Shown: positions 18,455-27,787, numbered from the stretch's first letter. The stretch: DNA of 64,000 nt from Longirhabdus pacifica (GCF_004115085.1 NZ_QXJP01000003.1:1-64000); one strand, 5' to 3'. Notes: generated by a model from the sequence alone, not told the origin. A program made the numbers and translations.

Positions 18455-19342
18455 TTAGCTCAACATATATATCGTTTCTTCATCTAATATTTCTTTCAAC
18501 CCTTGGATGACGGAATCACGCAGTTCCTCATTGTGGAGCGCGAATTGAATACTCGTTAAAATAAAGCCAAGTTTCTCACCCACATCATAACGCGTGCCTT
18601 CAAAGTTATATGCATACACACTATCGATTTCATTCATTTTTTGAATCGCATCCGTTAATTGTATTTCACCGCCAGCTCCCTTTTCCTGCATATCCAAGTA
18701 ATCAAATATTTCTGGTTTAAGAATATATCTTCCCATAATCGCTAAATTAGAAGGAGCACTTCCTTGTTTCGGTTTTTCGATGAATCTATTCACTTCATAC
18801 AACCTACCCATTTGTTCAGCGTAATCGATAATGCCATAACGGTGAGTTTGGTGTTCTGGCACCTTCTGCACGCCAATGACCGAGGCGTTAGTCTCTTCAT
18901 AGTGGGTCATTAGTTGCTTTAAACAAGGTTCTTCTGCCACCACGATATCATCGCCAAGCAACACTGCAAATGGTTCATCGTCAATGAATCTTCGTGCACA
19001 CCAAATCGCGTGGCCTAACCCCTTAGGTTCTTTTTGTCTAATATAATGGATATCAATGGATGAAGATCGTTGTACTTCAGTGAGCAGATCTAGCTTTTCA
19101 GCGTCCATCAGCCTATACTCCAACTCAAATGCATTATCGAAATGATCTTCAATCGCTCGCTTTCCTTTTCCTGTAACAATGATTAGGTCTTCGATCCCCG
19201 ATTCGATCGCTTCTTCTACAATATATTGAATGGTCGGCTTGTCGATGATCGGCAGCATTTCTTTTGGCATTGCTTTCGTTGCAGGTAAAAAACGTGTGCC
19301 TAATCCAGCAGCAGGAATAACTGCTTTTTTAATTTTTTTCAT
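18455..19342 (-). CDS. galU: UTP-glucose-1-phosphate uridylyltransferase
   Basis: The 295-residue protein starts with the signature [20 protein letters not shown] and includes the [30 protein letters not shown] and [19 protein letters not shown] blocks of bacterial GalU/GtaB. It makes UDP-glucose, the donor for exopolysaccharide and for glucolipid or teichoic acid glucosylation. Length agrees with the family (about 290-300). The ATG follows GAGGAG, and the gene overlaps the upstream VanZ-like gene by four bases (ATGA). Its place inside the cluster suggests a copy dedicated to this polysaccharide; another housekeeping copy may exist elsewhere. Confidence 0.95.
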   Translation of the reverse strand: MKKIKKAVIPAAGLGTRFLPATKAMPKEMLPIIDKPTIQYIVEEAIESGIEDLIIVTGKGKRAIEDHFDNAFELEYRLMDAEKLDLLTEVQRSSSIDIHYIRQKEPKGLGHAIWCARRFIDDEPFAVLLGDDIVVAEEPCLKQLMTHYEETNASVIGVQKVPEHQTHRYGIIDYAEQMGRLYEVNRFIEKPKQGSAPSNLAIMGRYILKPEIFDYLDMQEKGAGGEIQLTDAIQKMNEIDSVYAYNFEGTRYDVGEKLGFILTSIQFALHNEELRDSVIQGLKEILDEETIYMLS

Positions 19343-19851
19343 TCCTCAGCTCTCCTCGACTTATAAAATTTTGGTCTTATCCATACATAGAGCACCATTC
19401 CCAAAATAGAACCAAACAGATCAATGATCACATCGCCGAAATATGGGGCACGGTTTGTAGAAAATATTTGATTCAATTCATCTATAGAGGCAAATAGGAG
19501 AATAATCATCAAAAAGCATATCAATTTAAATAGGACTCCATATGCCTTTGTCCATTGATGTATCCATCGAAATAAAAAAAAGCCTAAACACATAAACTCC
19601 AACACATGTGCGGCTTTCCGTATAAAAAATTCCACAAAACCATCTATTCCGAGATTTTGAACACTTATTTCTTTGTGATTATAATAAAAAGATATATCCA
19701 TAAAAAAATGATGTACGTCCAAATTTAATAACATGTTATTTAACAATGGTCTGATATTTTGCTGCTCATAGCTTTGGGTAGAAAAAAAATAAATAAAAGA
19801 TAAACATATGAGGATCGGAAGGCTATGAGCAACGCGCAATTTCCATCTCAT
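19339..19851 (-). CDS. VanZ-like membrane protein
   Basis: The 170-residue protein has four predicted membrane segments and the VanZ signature: an early FFSTQ, then [20 protein letters not shown], then [28 protein letters not shown]. VanZ-like proteins are frequent in polysaccharide and teicoplanin-resistance loci, but their molecular role is not settled. The gene precedes galU with a four-base overlap, so it belongs to the exopolysaccharide operon. Confidence 0.9.
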   Translation of the reverse strand: MRWKLRVAHSLPILICLSFIYFFSTQSYEQQNIRPLLNNMLLNLDVHHFFMDISFYYNHKEISVQNLGIDGFVEFFIRKAAHVLEFMCLGFFLFRWIHQWTKAYGVLFKLICFLMIILLFASIDELNQIFSTNRAPYFGDVIIDLFGSILGMVLYVWIRPKFYKSRRAEE

Positions 19852-19862
19852 GGTGATCTTAC

Positions 19863-20045
19863 CTAGTGTAATAGATAAGCATTACAGCAATACATGATCT
19901 TATTGCTTTTACTTGTCATTGTCCGAATTAATCTATTCATTATAAATCCACTCCATGAATTACATCTATTTATATCTATCTCTTTAACTTTCTCTACGTC
20001 TATCTCTTTCCCTATATCATTATCATTTGTCAACATTACGGGCAT
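19863..20045 (-). CDS. Possible small protein of 60 residues
   Basis: An open frame with a good ribosome binding site (GAGGTG, seven bases before the ATG) ends 11 bases before the VanZ-like gene, in the same direction. The predicted product has a repeated KEID(V/I) element near the N-terminus and a cysteine pair near the end (YCCNAYLL). I recognise no family. It lies in the 386-bp gap between wzz and the VanZ-like gene, where other clusters carry a tyrosine kinase, but it has no kinase motif. It may be real or chance. Confidence 0.3.
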   Translation of the reverse strand: MPVMLTNDNDIGKEIDVEKVKEIDINRCNSWSGFIMNRLIRTMTSKSNKIMYCCNAYLLH

Positions 20046-20237
20046 CTAACCCCACCTCACATCATACTTTTGACAACACATGTCTAAGGCCATGATGGCC
20101 CACAGTATGACCGAGTGTCTCCAGTGATAAAGGTACAGTAGACATTACCTTTGATACTTTCACTTTTCTGACTTCTATCTTATTTTCCTATTCATATGTC
20201 ATGTCATTAAGGTTTAATGAAGCTTTATATTTGAACG

Positions 20238-20996
20238 CTATATGTCACTTTCCATGGAAGCGTAGCGATGTTTCAATCTTCTTTTTTTGGAAACGAGTGT
20301 TTTACTTTCTATGCGTTCTTTTTTATCAAAAGCATGTACTACACATAATGTCTGCAATCCCATCACTTCCTGCACATCCGTTTCGTTTTGCATACTATCA
20401 TCAAAATAATCAAGTAATATAACCGTAGTTAACCCTGCAATCATCGCGATTACGAAACTTACTACTAAGCTTGTAACTAAATTACTACTGTCTGGTTTAG
20501 CATCGTATTCTGGTATTACGTCATATAAAATGTCGACGTTGTCCACGTTCATAATCCCATTAATCTGTTCTTTGAAAACTTTAGATACAACATTAACTAT
20601 AGTGGCAGCTTCTTCATACGATGTGCTTCTCATCGATATGGTCATGATGGGTGAGTCATCCATTGTTGTCATCTTGACCGATTGCATCAACCATCCCACA
20701 GACCATCCCATATCTGGATACTGCTCCACTACTTTATTCATGATAACGGGAGAGGAAAAAATTTCTTTATATGTATTTGTCAATAATATAGTTGAATTCA
20801 GCGTACTGAGGTCGAGCTGTGTCGTTCCATCTTCTGTTCTAGAAAAATCGTAAACTAGCAACTTCGTCGAAGCTTCATACATCGGCTCTGTGAGATATTG
20901 ATTGGAAAGAAAAGTAGTCAAACAAGAAATGAGAATAAACAAAAAAATGACAATCCATCTTTTTTTGATCATATTCCAATATTTCACTAGTTCCAC
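20238..20996 (-). CDS. Wzz/CapA-type polysaccharide chain-length modulator
   Basis: The 252-residue protein has an N-terminal membrane segment at about 14-33, a periplasm-facing domain with YEASTKLLVYDFS and STILLTNTYKEIFSSP, and a second membrane segment near 172-197, followed by a cytoplasmic tail with DDSMQNETDVQEVMGL. This is the two-helix PCP architecture of Firmicute capsule modulators. The domain normally pairs with a separate tyrosine kinase, which is not encoded here. It starts with GTG. It is the first gene of the leftward exopolysaccharide cluster, so the promoter should lie in 20997-21320. Confidence 0.9.
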   Translation of the reverse strand: MELVKYWNMIKKRWIVIFLFILISCLTTFLSNQYLTEPMYEASTKLLVYDFSRTEDGTTQLDLSTLNSTILLTNTYKEIFSSPVIMNKVVEQYPDMGWSVGWLMQSVKMTTMDDSPIMTISMRSTSYEEAATIVNVVSKVFKEQINGIMNVDNVDILYDVIPEYDAKPDSSNLVTSLVVSFVIAMIAGLTTVILLDYFDDSMQNETDVQEVMGLQTLCVVHAFDKKERIESKTLVSKKRRLKHRYASMESDI

Positions 20997-21324
20997 AACA
21001 AGTATATCTCTCCCTTTCTAGTTCTCAATAACGAATTATAGTATGAGTATAGCGAATGTATTTTCTTTTGAAAAATAGGATAATATGGTTATTGTTCATT
21101 ATAAAGAACGTTTTTCTTGTGTTTTCTCGTTTATGCTTTAATATTCGCTTTTTCTGTTACTATATAACGAACGATTTTAATGAAAACGATTACAACTATT
21201 GCTTATTTTAAATAGGTAAGCACTACTAATACGTTCATACGGAACAAAATTTGATTACATTGAATATTCGGTTTTTTGTTATTTTATCTTCATCATTGCA
21301 GTGATCGTTTATATTCATGATTGC
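20997..21324. other. Intergenic region upstream of the exopolysaccharide cluster
   Basis: About 330 bp without a gene, AT-rich. It holds the likely promoter of the wzz-manC cluster. On the minus strand, a CATACTATA element at 21037-21045 lies about 40 bases before the GTG, at the right place for a -10 element of the mother-cell sigma E/K type (CATAnnnTA), but I see no clear -35. Confidence 0.4.
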
Positions 21325-21360
21325 AAAAAAAAGAGAGTCTAAACGTTCTACTTGACTCTC
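21325..21360 (-). terminator. Rho-independent terminator after the double NTF2-like gene
   Basis: A perfect GAGAGTC/GACTCTC stem (21333-21339 and 21354-21360) with a 14-base loop is followed on the minus strand by eight T residues. It lies about 30 bases past the stop at 21392, and it also insulates the cluster to the left. Confidence 0.85.
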
Positions 21361-21391
21361 CCTCTTTTTACATCAACTGTAATCAAAAGTA

Positions 21392-22240
21392 TTACTCCTG
21401 AACGGAGAATGATTCTAGTTGCTCCACATTAGCAGTAACAATACGAATAAACTTCTCATGATTTTCTTTTAATACCCACTGATGCTTTGTTTTTGCCGTC
21501 ATTTGTTGATCTGAAACCGTTATCGCATTCCAGTTAAATATCATTTCTATATGAATTTCATCGGGATTACCACTATCGATTTGGATATGTTCTATTTCAT
21601 GTCTACTGGTTTTAATTTGATTTGGAACTTGTGCAAACCAAGATGCAAATTGTTCATACGTGGTCATCGGTTCCGTTGAAGAAAAATCTAAATGGAACGA
21701 TTCATGAAGTAACTTTTGAAATGGCGTAGCATCTCCTTCACACGCTTCCATTAAATAAAGCCAGTAATGTACAAAACTTTGGGCTCTGTTTTCTACATAT
21801 GTATCATGAAACGCATCGATTTGTATTTCTTCTACTGGAGTTATTTTAATTTCAGTAAACACCCATGTGCCGTTCAAAATGGATAGTTCAGTATCATAAT
21901 GGATTTTTACCGCTCTTAATGCACCATGTTCATCTTGATTGTGGTACACAATGTCTATTTGTAATTCAGCCTGCTCATCATTCAATTGATTGTATTGAAA
22001 AGATCTTACATCATGAGCATTTCGGTGACTATTGGGTAATTTCATGACGTTTTCCACATATTCTTGCTTGCTATTTGCAGTTCCTGACGGGGAATGGATG
22101 ACTACATCATCTGCTAAAATATCCAACTGATGTTGTAATGTTTCCTCTGTTTTCTCTCTTTCGTAAAAGCTGTACCAGCGGTAAGCCAATGATTTCGCCA
22201 TATGTTCATTTTTTGAAGTCATAATCTTGGATAATTCCAT
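21392..22240 (-). CDS. Protein with two NTF2-like (SnoaL) domains
   Basis: The 282-residue protein has two tandem NTF2-like halves: the first around SLAYRWYSFYEREKTEETLQ to WVFTEIKITPVEE, the second around QSFVHYWLYLMEACEGDATP to FIRIVTANVEQ. The halves are diverged but have the same helix-plus-sheet layout. No signal peptide is seen. Such proteins are often unassigned ligand-binding or enzyme-like units, and I cannot assign a function. The gene is monocistronic, with an AGAAGGTAGG-type ribosome binding site and a strong terminator. Confidence 0.65.
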   Translation of the reverse strand: MELSKIMTSKNEHMAKSLAYRWYSFYEREKTEETLQHQLDILADDVVIHSPSGTANSKQEYVENVMKLPNSHRNAHDVRSFQYNQLNDEQAELQIDIVYHNQDEHGALRAVKIHYDTELSILNGTWVFTEIKITPVEEIQIDAFHDTYVENRAQSFVHYWLYLMEACEGDATPFQKLLHESFHLDFSSTEPMTTYEQFASWFAQVPNQIKTSRHEIEHIQIDSGNPDEIHIEMIFNWNAITVSDQQMTAKTKHQWVLKENHEKFIRIVTANVEQLESFSVQE

Positions 22241-22573
22241 GTTGTTACCTACCTTCTTATGTTGTCATTATATTTTTATATTATCTTCATTTCTTAACAA
22301 TACATACTATATCACATATTTTGAACAAAGTTAACTATTTTTATTAATTTAGTTTAATTAGTTTATATTATGAGTTTGAAAATGGTAATAAAAAACACAG
22401 TCCAACAAATATTTTTTTGTTTATATTTGTATCGCTGCGTTTTATTCTTCTGTTATCCTATAATATCCTCTTCAAATACATTCATTTTATCTTGATCTAA
22501 TAACTCAATATCTTGTATTTGTTCAAAAATCAATGTCAAATTCATTTTCATTTACATTCACCTAGAGATATAT
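22241..22573. other. Intergenic region, 333 bp
   Basis: Very AT-rich gap between the double NTF2-like gene and the lipoprotein gene, both leftward. It contains a 32-codon open frame (22453-22551, described separately). I see no terminator with a strong stem. Confidence 0.5.
22453..22551 (-). CDS. Possible 32-residue peptide
   Basis: A short frame starts with ATG six bases after AGGTGA and encodes an acidic peptide beginning MKMNLTLIFEQIQDIE. It follows the lipoprotein gene by about 20 bases on the same strand, so it could be co-transcribed. No relatives are recognised. At this length a chance frame is quite possible. Confidence 0.25.
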   Translation of the reverse strand: MKMNLTLIFEQIQDIELLDQDKMNVFEEDIIG

Positions 22574-23233
22574 TTAATCCACACTTAGTATTTTAAATTG
22601 TGATGACGGATCAAAATAAATTCCTACTGATTCTATTTCTTTTGAATCCACATGGTTCATTATTACATTGACTACCAAATGATCATTACCATCTATGTAT
22701 GGATTTATAGCTCCTACAAGTAAATATGAAATGTTTTTATCCATCAAATTTTTAGATAAATCATAGTCTATAACATTATCATCTACATACATCTGTTTTA
22801 GCGTTTCTATGTCTTGTTGATTTATTGCTTGAACGTATTTTTCTATCAATTCAATCACTTCATCATCTATTGTTCTATCAATAACGAATTCATTTTCTTT
22901 TAAAGACTCGAATATATCACATTTACAAACATTCGTTTCATTTTGAATGTATAATTCATTAAGAGATGAAAGTTTGGACATCACTTTAATATCTTTGCTT
23001 TTATCGATTTCGTTTTCCTCTATTTGATACTCTAAACGTATAGATTCTAACTTGTGTAAATCTTCATCATTCATTTGGGTTATTTCTTTACCCGTCTTTA
23101 GTTCTAATTCTTTTTTTAAGGTCTCAGATATTCCTTCTAAATTAATTGCAGTTTCTTCTACTTCTGTACTACAACCACCAATCCATATCATACCTACAAC
23201 TAATATGGACATCATACTCATGATATGTTTCAA
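22574..23233 (-). CDS. Lipoprotein of unknown function with NTF2-like C-terminal part
   Basis: The 219-residue protein starts at a TTG preceded by GGGGGA and has a lipobox ending in Cys21 (WIGGC). A long acidic region follows. From about residue 125 the sequence IELIEKYVQAINQQDIETLK, followed by QMYVDDNV, resembles the first helix of an NTF2-like domain. A CKC pair near residue 105 is unusual for an exported Bacillus protein. It would be anchored to the outer membrane face. I do not recognise a specific family. It is transcribed divergently from the next gene. Confidence 0.65.
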   Translation of the reverse strand: MKHIMSMMSILVVGMIWIGGCSTEVEETAINLEGISETLKKELELKTGKEITQMNDEDLHKLESIRLEYQIEENEIDKSKDIKVMSKLSSLNELYIQNETNVCKCDIFESLKENEFVIDRTIDDEVIELIEKYVQAINQQDIETLKQMYVDDNVIDYDLSKNLMDKNISYLLVGAINPYIDGNDHLVVNVIMNHVDSKEIESVGIYFDPSSQFKILSVD

Positions 23234-23489
23234 GTTAATTCCCCCTCTTTTATCTTCAAGAATGGCAAAATTAAAGTTTCTATCTTTCCTACCATTCTAC
23301 CGTTCCTTTTCTTATTCTTTACGCTTGAGTATCATATACTATCTCTTGTATTTTACATTATAAGCATGTTAATGTATAAATATGTATTTTATTGATGATG
23401 ATTTTATTTTACTGATCAGCTATAAAAAAATCAATCGCTAACGATATAAATAAGTAAGCTCTGCAATATAAAAGGAGGTCTCCGTTAGA

Positions 23490-24248
23490 ATGAATACTCT
23501 TCATGTGCTTAAATTATTCATTTTATTCATTATTACAGGTTATATGACTGATCATGAGCATGAGCTTAATACATCAACTCAGATCCAAGAAAACGTTAAT
23601 GTTATAGAAGAAGATAGTAGTATCTTCACGATTGTTTATACAGAAGAAGTCGAAAGTAATATAGAGATGAATACAATTGAAAACGAAGAAATAAATATTT
23701 TACACACCGAAGAAGTAGACAACAACAACATTTTATTTTATACAAAATTAAGTGATGAAGAACTTATAGTTATTTATACTGGTATAAGAATGGATACGAT
23801 CATTTACGAGATTGGATTGATAGGATACGGAGAATATAATTTTGCTACAGATAAACTTATATCCACAAAAAAAGTGAAAGTATTCGGTAAAGATTTAATT
23901 GTAGTAAAAGGGTTCCAAGGTGCAGCGTATGAGGTATCATTCTATATTGATGTATCCCATACTGTACCTACAATACTACTCATTACCGCAGGTGAAAATA
24001 GTATTGTAGACCTAGATGGTGATGGTATACATGAACTCATTACTTCTGTCAGTCTAGTGTCTAGTACTATGATATATAAATGCAATGAAGGTCATATACA
24101 AGGTGTAGATGTAAATAAATTAATGAATGCATACTTTGTCCTTTACGATGATAAAAACAAGTTGTTTATAGTACAATTTGATCCTGGCACAGTGTCATTC
24201 CATTATATATACAAAGATGGAACATTAATTCCAGACCATGAAGTATGA
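23490..24248 (+). CDS. Exported protein with degenerate lipobox, unknown function
   Basis: The 252-residue product has an N-terminal hydrophobic segment typical of lipoproteins, but the lipobox Cys is replaced by Tyr18 (FIITGYMT). This would prevent lipidation, leaving either a signal anchor or secretion by another cleavage. A region rich in Glu and Asn follows. Near residue 170 is a DLDGDGIHELIT motif, an EF-hand-like or VCBS/FG-GAP-type calcium-binding repeat. The AAAGGAGGT ribosome binding site supports the ATG. It converges with the YfiT-like gene, leaving only four bases between stop codons. I recognise no named family. Confidence 0.6.
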   Translation: MNTLHVLKLFILFIITGYMTDHEHELNTSTQIQENVNVIEEDSSIFTIVYTEEVESNIEMNTIENEEINILHTEEVDNNNILFYTKLSDEELIVIYTGIRMDTIIYEIGLIGYGEYNFATDKLISTKKVKVFGKDLIVVKGFQGAAYEVSFYIDVSHTVPTILLITAGENSIVDLDGDGIHELITSVSLVSSTMIYKCNEGHIQGVDVNKLMNAYFVLYDDKNKLFIVQFDPGTVSFHYIYKDGTLIPDHEV

Positions 24249-24252
24249 ACAA

Positions 24253-24780
24253 CTACCATTGTTCACGTTCTCGTTTGTTCAAAATATGTGCAGTGTGATG
24301 GTTCACGTGCCAAGTGTACAAACATAAAGCTGTATTTAAGTCGATACTTTCATTTGATTCTGGGTTGTGATATGTTCGTTTCCATTGCTCTTCTGTGAGA
24401 GAATGCGCTAGGCAAATCCATCGCTCATGAAGCAAACTCAGCAATCGAATAGAAACATGAGGATGTAACATAGCTGCATCTTCCAATATGACCCAACCAT
24501 CTTGATCATACGGCTTAATCGTTGGATTATTTTCCGTCAGTCCCAGTCTAAATCGCTGATAACCATTCACTTGACTATCTGCAATATGATGTACAACTTG
24601 ACGAATTGTCCATCCCCCAGTCCGATATGGAGTATCTAGCTGATGCTCTGTTAATCCCTCCATCGCTTGTTCTAATGCCTGAGGTGCCTTCTTTAATTGT
24701 TGTATCATGTTCTGTATGTAAGACTTATCTTTGTTTACTGGCATTTTGAATCTTCCAATAGGATACTGAATATGTTCCAT
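24253..24780 (-). CDS. DinB-superfamily protein, BstA/YfiT-like (putative bacillithiol transferase)
   Basis: The 175-residue protein has the four-helix DinB fold. The three metal-binding histidines are in place: VVHHIADSQVNGYQRFRLGL in the middle, and HVNHHTAHI near the C-terminus. The N-terminal YPIGRF and the segment TPYRTGGWTIRQ closely match Bacillus YfiT/BstA, which is proposed to conjugate bacillithiol to electrophiles. It is cytoplasmic. GAGGGGG precedes the ATG at 24780. It is monocistronic. Confidence 0.85.
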   Translation of the reverse strand: MEHIQYPIGRFKMPVNKDKSYIQNMIQQLKKAPQALEQAMEGLTEHQLDTPYRTGGWTIRQVVHHIADSQVNGYQRFRLGLTENNPTIKPYDQDGWVILEDAAMLHPHVSIRLLSLLHERWICLAHSLTEEQWKRTYHNPESNESIDLNTALCLYTWHVNHHTAHILNKREREQW

Positions 24781-25149
24781 AATGTAACCCCCTCACCTGT
24801 TATATTTCATCTACACATATTTGTTACTTGTTCATTTTATACTAAAATTTGCTAATATTATATCATTTGTTTCAATGTAATTTGTAATGATAGAAGGGAA
24901 GACAAGTAATATAAAATAGTAAAATAAAACCAAATCTTGATTAAAGCGAATTTGGTAAGTATAATATTTTTATAATTAGAAAAAAAAGTTATTTGGAAAC
25001 GAACAAGCCTTCTATTCTTTCTATCTCCATGTACAATGAAGGAACATTCAACTTAAAAACAACTTAGAACTATGGTGTATTTTGTCGATAATTGCATTAT
25101 AATGAATGGAGTATTAGACTGACATAAGAAAAGGAAGAGGCAAAAAGTT
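24781..25149. other. Intergenic region, 369 bp
   Basis: AT-rich divergent region between the BstA-like gene and the XRE regulator. It contains an imperfect hairpin CCAAAT (24930-24935) / ATTTGG (24950-24955) and a TATAAT box at 25098-25103 about 45 bases before the XRE start, a plausible -10 element without a clear -35. No reading frame is supported. Confidence 0.45.
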
Positions 25150-25515
25150 ATGGGAGAAAGACTGAAAGAACTAAGAGAACAACATCAATTGACTCCTCAA
25201 GAAGTATCGAAAATCATCGGCATACCTAAACTAACGTATGTAAGTTATGAAAAAGGGGAGTTGAAACCTGATTTAGAGAAAATAATCATTCTATCACAAC
25301 ATTATGATGTAACGGTTGATTATATACTTAACAGGACAGACGATCCTACATTTCAAATTTCATTGAGTAAAGAAGAAGAAAAGGAAATAAGTAGATTATT
25401 AGAAAAATCAACCATTACTTTTAGTAAAATGAGTTTAGAAAAAACGGAAGAAACGAGATTTCTTGATTTTTTAAAAGTTTTTTATCGAAATAACATTTTA
25501 GAGAGAAAAGGGTAA
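25150..25515 (+). CDS. XRE-family helix-turn-helix regulator
   Basis: The first 65 residues form a typical XRE DNA-binding domain (GERLKELREQHQLTPQEVSK, then YVSYEKGELKPDLEKIIILS, ending in VDYILNRTDDP). The last 50 residues are a charged helical tail (KEEEKEISRLLEKSTITFSK) that probably mediates dimerisation. The gene lies 95 bases upstream of an ImmA-like gene on the same strand. XRE repressor plus ImmA-type partner is the usual switch of integrative elements and toxin systems, although no other mobile-element genes are visible here. Confidence 0.9.
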   Translation: MGERLKELREQHQLTPQEVSKIIGIPKLTYVSYEKGELKPDLEKIIILSQHYDVTVDYILNRTDDPTFQISLSKEEEKEISRLLEKSTITFSKMSLEKTEETRFLDFLKVFYRNNILERKG

Positions 25516-25610
25516 AAACGAGAAGCACATATACAAGACAGAAAAATAAATCTAGCTATGCGTACATATATTAAAAAAATATTTCTTTTATAGAGGTGTA
25601 GAGGGTCATC

Positions 25611-25925
25611 ATGCCAAATATACTTAGCAGAATACGTAATGAAAATCCATTTTTGTTAGCACGCGAAATGGGCATTAAAATTGAAAATTATCACTTTAAA
25701 AATGGGATACTAGGCTATCTTACTCCAGATAACAGTATCATTTTGAACACAAGCTTAAGCCCGCTTATTCAAGAAGATGCTTGTTGTTTATTACTAATCC
25801 AACATTTGCTATATGGTAATACAGACTATTGCCTAACAGATAAAAATTATGTGGATGCCAGAAAATCATTAAAAATCAAAAGAATTCAAACGCCTGTCCT
25901 TAAGCAGAGATTGTTTGATTTTTAG
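25611..25925 (+). CDS. Degenerate ImmA/IrrE-like protein (COG2856 type)
   Basis: The 104-residue protein begins with the ImmA-like pattern NPFLLAREMGIKIENYHFKNG, then a strand and turn leading to IILNTSLSPLIQEDACC. At the place where family members have the zinc-peptidase motif H-E-L-x-H, the sequence is LLLIQHLLYGN: the first His and the Glu are missing and only His65 aligns with the second His. It is therefore probably an inactive pseudo-peptidase, perhaps a binding partner of the adjacent XRE protein. GAGGG precedes the ATG. A terminator follows at 25995. The family call is moderate because conservation is weak. Confidence 0.5.
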   Translation: MPNILSRIRNENPFLLAREMGIKIENYHFKNGILGYLTPDNSIILNTSLSPLIQEDACCLLLIQHLLYGNTDYCLTDKNYVDARKSLKIKRIQTPVLKQRLFDF

Positions 25926-26430
25926 ACTGTTCACACATGTAAACAGCATAAGTTAAAGTTTTAAAAATAAAAGTAACTAACGATTTACGCGATTAACGAT
26001 ACACTATACATGTTCCGTAGTGTATGATTCATGATCGTTTTTTTAAATAATGTAAAACAAACATTACATATAAAGTATTGAAAAATGGTCCACTATATAT
26101 GCTAACGGTTAACCTTGGCAATTCACTCAGCATGTGCGCTGACCATCATTTATGATACAAGTACGTAAACGTTCTGTTCATCCATGTAACGAACCAAAGA
26201 GCACCAATGATAAAATGAACGAATGTGAATACAAATGTAAAAGAAAGCATTTTTCATCCTCACATAGTGTAACACCTAACGATGCACAGCACAGTGTCGA
26301 ACATCCTCTGTTGCTACTTTGCATCCCTACTCTTTATTGGTTATAATAGGATTCAATTCTGAACCAATCAAACTTCTTCTTTACACACCGATTATTCATT
26401 AAATATGACATCATAGAAAGTTGGTGTATT
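25926..26430. other. Intergenic region, 505 bp
   Basis: Contains the terminator at 25995-26044. The rest is AT-rich with an imperfect repeat pair near 26100-26150, and I see no convincing gene or RNA. An open frame at 26152-26346 lacks a ribosome binding site. Confidence 0.5.
25995..26044 (+). terminator. Rho-independent terminator after the XRE/ImmA-like pair
   Basis: AACGAT/ATCGTT forms the outer stem, ACACTA/TAGTGT the inner stem, and seven T residues follow on the plus strand. Confidence 0.7.
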
Positions 26431-27396
26431 ATGAGGAACACTTTCCCCTCACCCCATCCTTCATCTTTACTATCGTATATCCACATTCCCTTCTCACTAC
26501 ACAATCCTCCACACATCATTCCCATTTGCAAAGGATTTTCAACAGATAAAAAATATATTATAGTGACAAAAGAAGGTCCAAAATTACTATTAAAAACTTT
26601 TGATAACCAGCACATGGAGCAAAAGCATCAAGAATACGAGATACTAGTAAAAATGAAACAAAACCATCTCCCTTGTTCCAAACCATTACAAATAGGAACA
26701 ATAGAACGATACAAATTAGGTTATATCCTTCTATCCTTTATCGATGGGAAAGATGCAAGAAGCCAATTGCCACATTGTAAACAGGAAGAGCAATATTTTA
26801 TTGGAGTAGAAGCAGGACAATCATTGCGTCTTATCCATCAACACCAAGCCCCTAGTCATATTAAACCATGGTCTGATAGAAAGCAGAGCCAATATAAACA
26901 CACCATACAAACGTATAAACAATGTGGTGTAACGATTAATCATGACTTCAAGATAATGTACTTTATCGAAGAGCACATGCATGTTATGCAGGGCCGTCCC
27001 AACCAATGCCAACATAATGATTTTCATATTGATAATATCATTGTAAAAAACAAAGCATTTGCAGGTATCATCGATTTTCATGGTTTTAATTGGGGAGATC
27101 CTATGCATGACTTTCATCCGTTAGGTCTATTGAGTAGAGAAATAAGTATCCCGTATTGTATCGGGCAAATTAAAGGGTACTTCCATCCACATGAGCCACC
27201 CCCCTCATTTTGGAAGCAATATTCCCTTTACTTGGCCATGTATCTGTTTTATTCCGTTGTATGGATAACTCACTTTAAAGGTGGTGAATCAAAACAAATG
27301 ATGGATAGAATCAACACGGTGCTAGAAGATCATCATTATTTTGATAAAACAAAACCAGCATGGTACAAAGGTGATGTTATCTCTCATAATATATAA
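26431..27396 (+). CDS. Aminoglycoside-phosphotransferase-fold kinase, tandem copy 1
   Basis: The 321-residue protein has an APH fold. The glycine-containing KGFSTDKKYIIVTKEGPK strand is at the N-lobe, the catalytic H-x-D-x(4)-N motif is QHNDFHIDNIIV, and the metal motif is IIDFHGFNWGDP. The key catalytic residues are present, so it should be able to phosphorylate a small molecule. The nearest relatives I recognise are the unassigned APH proteins of Bacillus, not proven resistance enzymes. No ribosome binding site of usual strength precedes the ATG. The next gene is a clear paralogue, about half identical by eye. Confidence 0.85.
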   Translation: MRNTFPSPHPSSLLSYIHIPFSLHNPPHIIPICKGFSTDKKYIIVTKEGPKLLLKTFDNQHMEQKHQEYEILVKMKQNHLPCSKPLQIGTIERYKLGYILLSFIDGKDARSQLPHCKQEEQYFIGVEAGQSLRLIHQHQAPSHIKPWSDRKQSQYKHTIQTYKQCGVTINHDFKIMYFIEEHMHVMQGRPNQCQHNDFHIDNIIVKNKAFAGIIDFHGFNWGDPMHDFHPLGLLSREISIPYCIGQIKGYFHPHEPPPSFWKQYSLYLAMYLFYSVVWITHFKGGESKQMMDRINTVLEDHHYFDKTKPAWYKGDVISHNI

Positions 27397-27787
27397 TTTC
27401 ATTTTACTAGTCGTTGACACAAACAAAATGTTGACGTCTTACATCTAATATATAAGTCAAAATATCTTACATTCTCTATCGTTAGTTCTCCAAAGAGAGG
27501 AAAAGTGAAAATAAAACAGTTTAGATTCTGTAATATAAGAAACAAAAGTCCAAAAAGTGCAACGATTCAATTTAGAAACAGAAAAGGTAGATTGATTAGT
27601 AGAAAGATTTTTTCTAAATAACACATCATGTGGTATTCTCCTATACACACCTTTTACCATCTTGTCCCAAAAGAAGATTTCAGCTATACTATAATTCCTT
27701 CTGATCTCATAGACTGCACATTCACATTATTTCACTTCTAATTTGTTACTTATGATTAGAAAATATCTCATGAAAGCAGGTATATGC

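Noticed and set aside
26152-26346. 64-codon frame in the 505-bp gap
   Set aside because: No ribosome binding site and a composition typical of chance frames.
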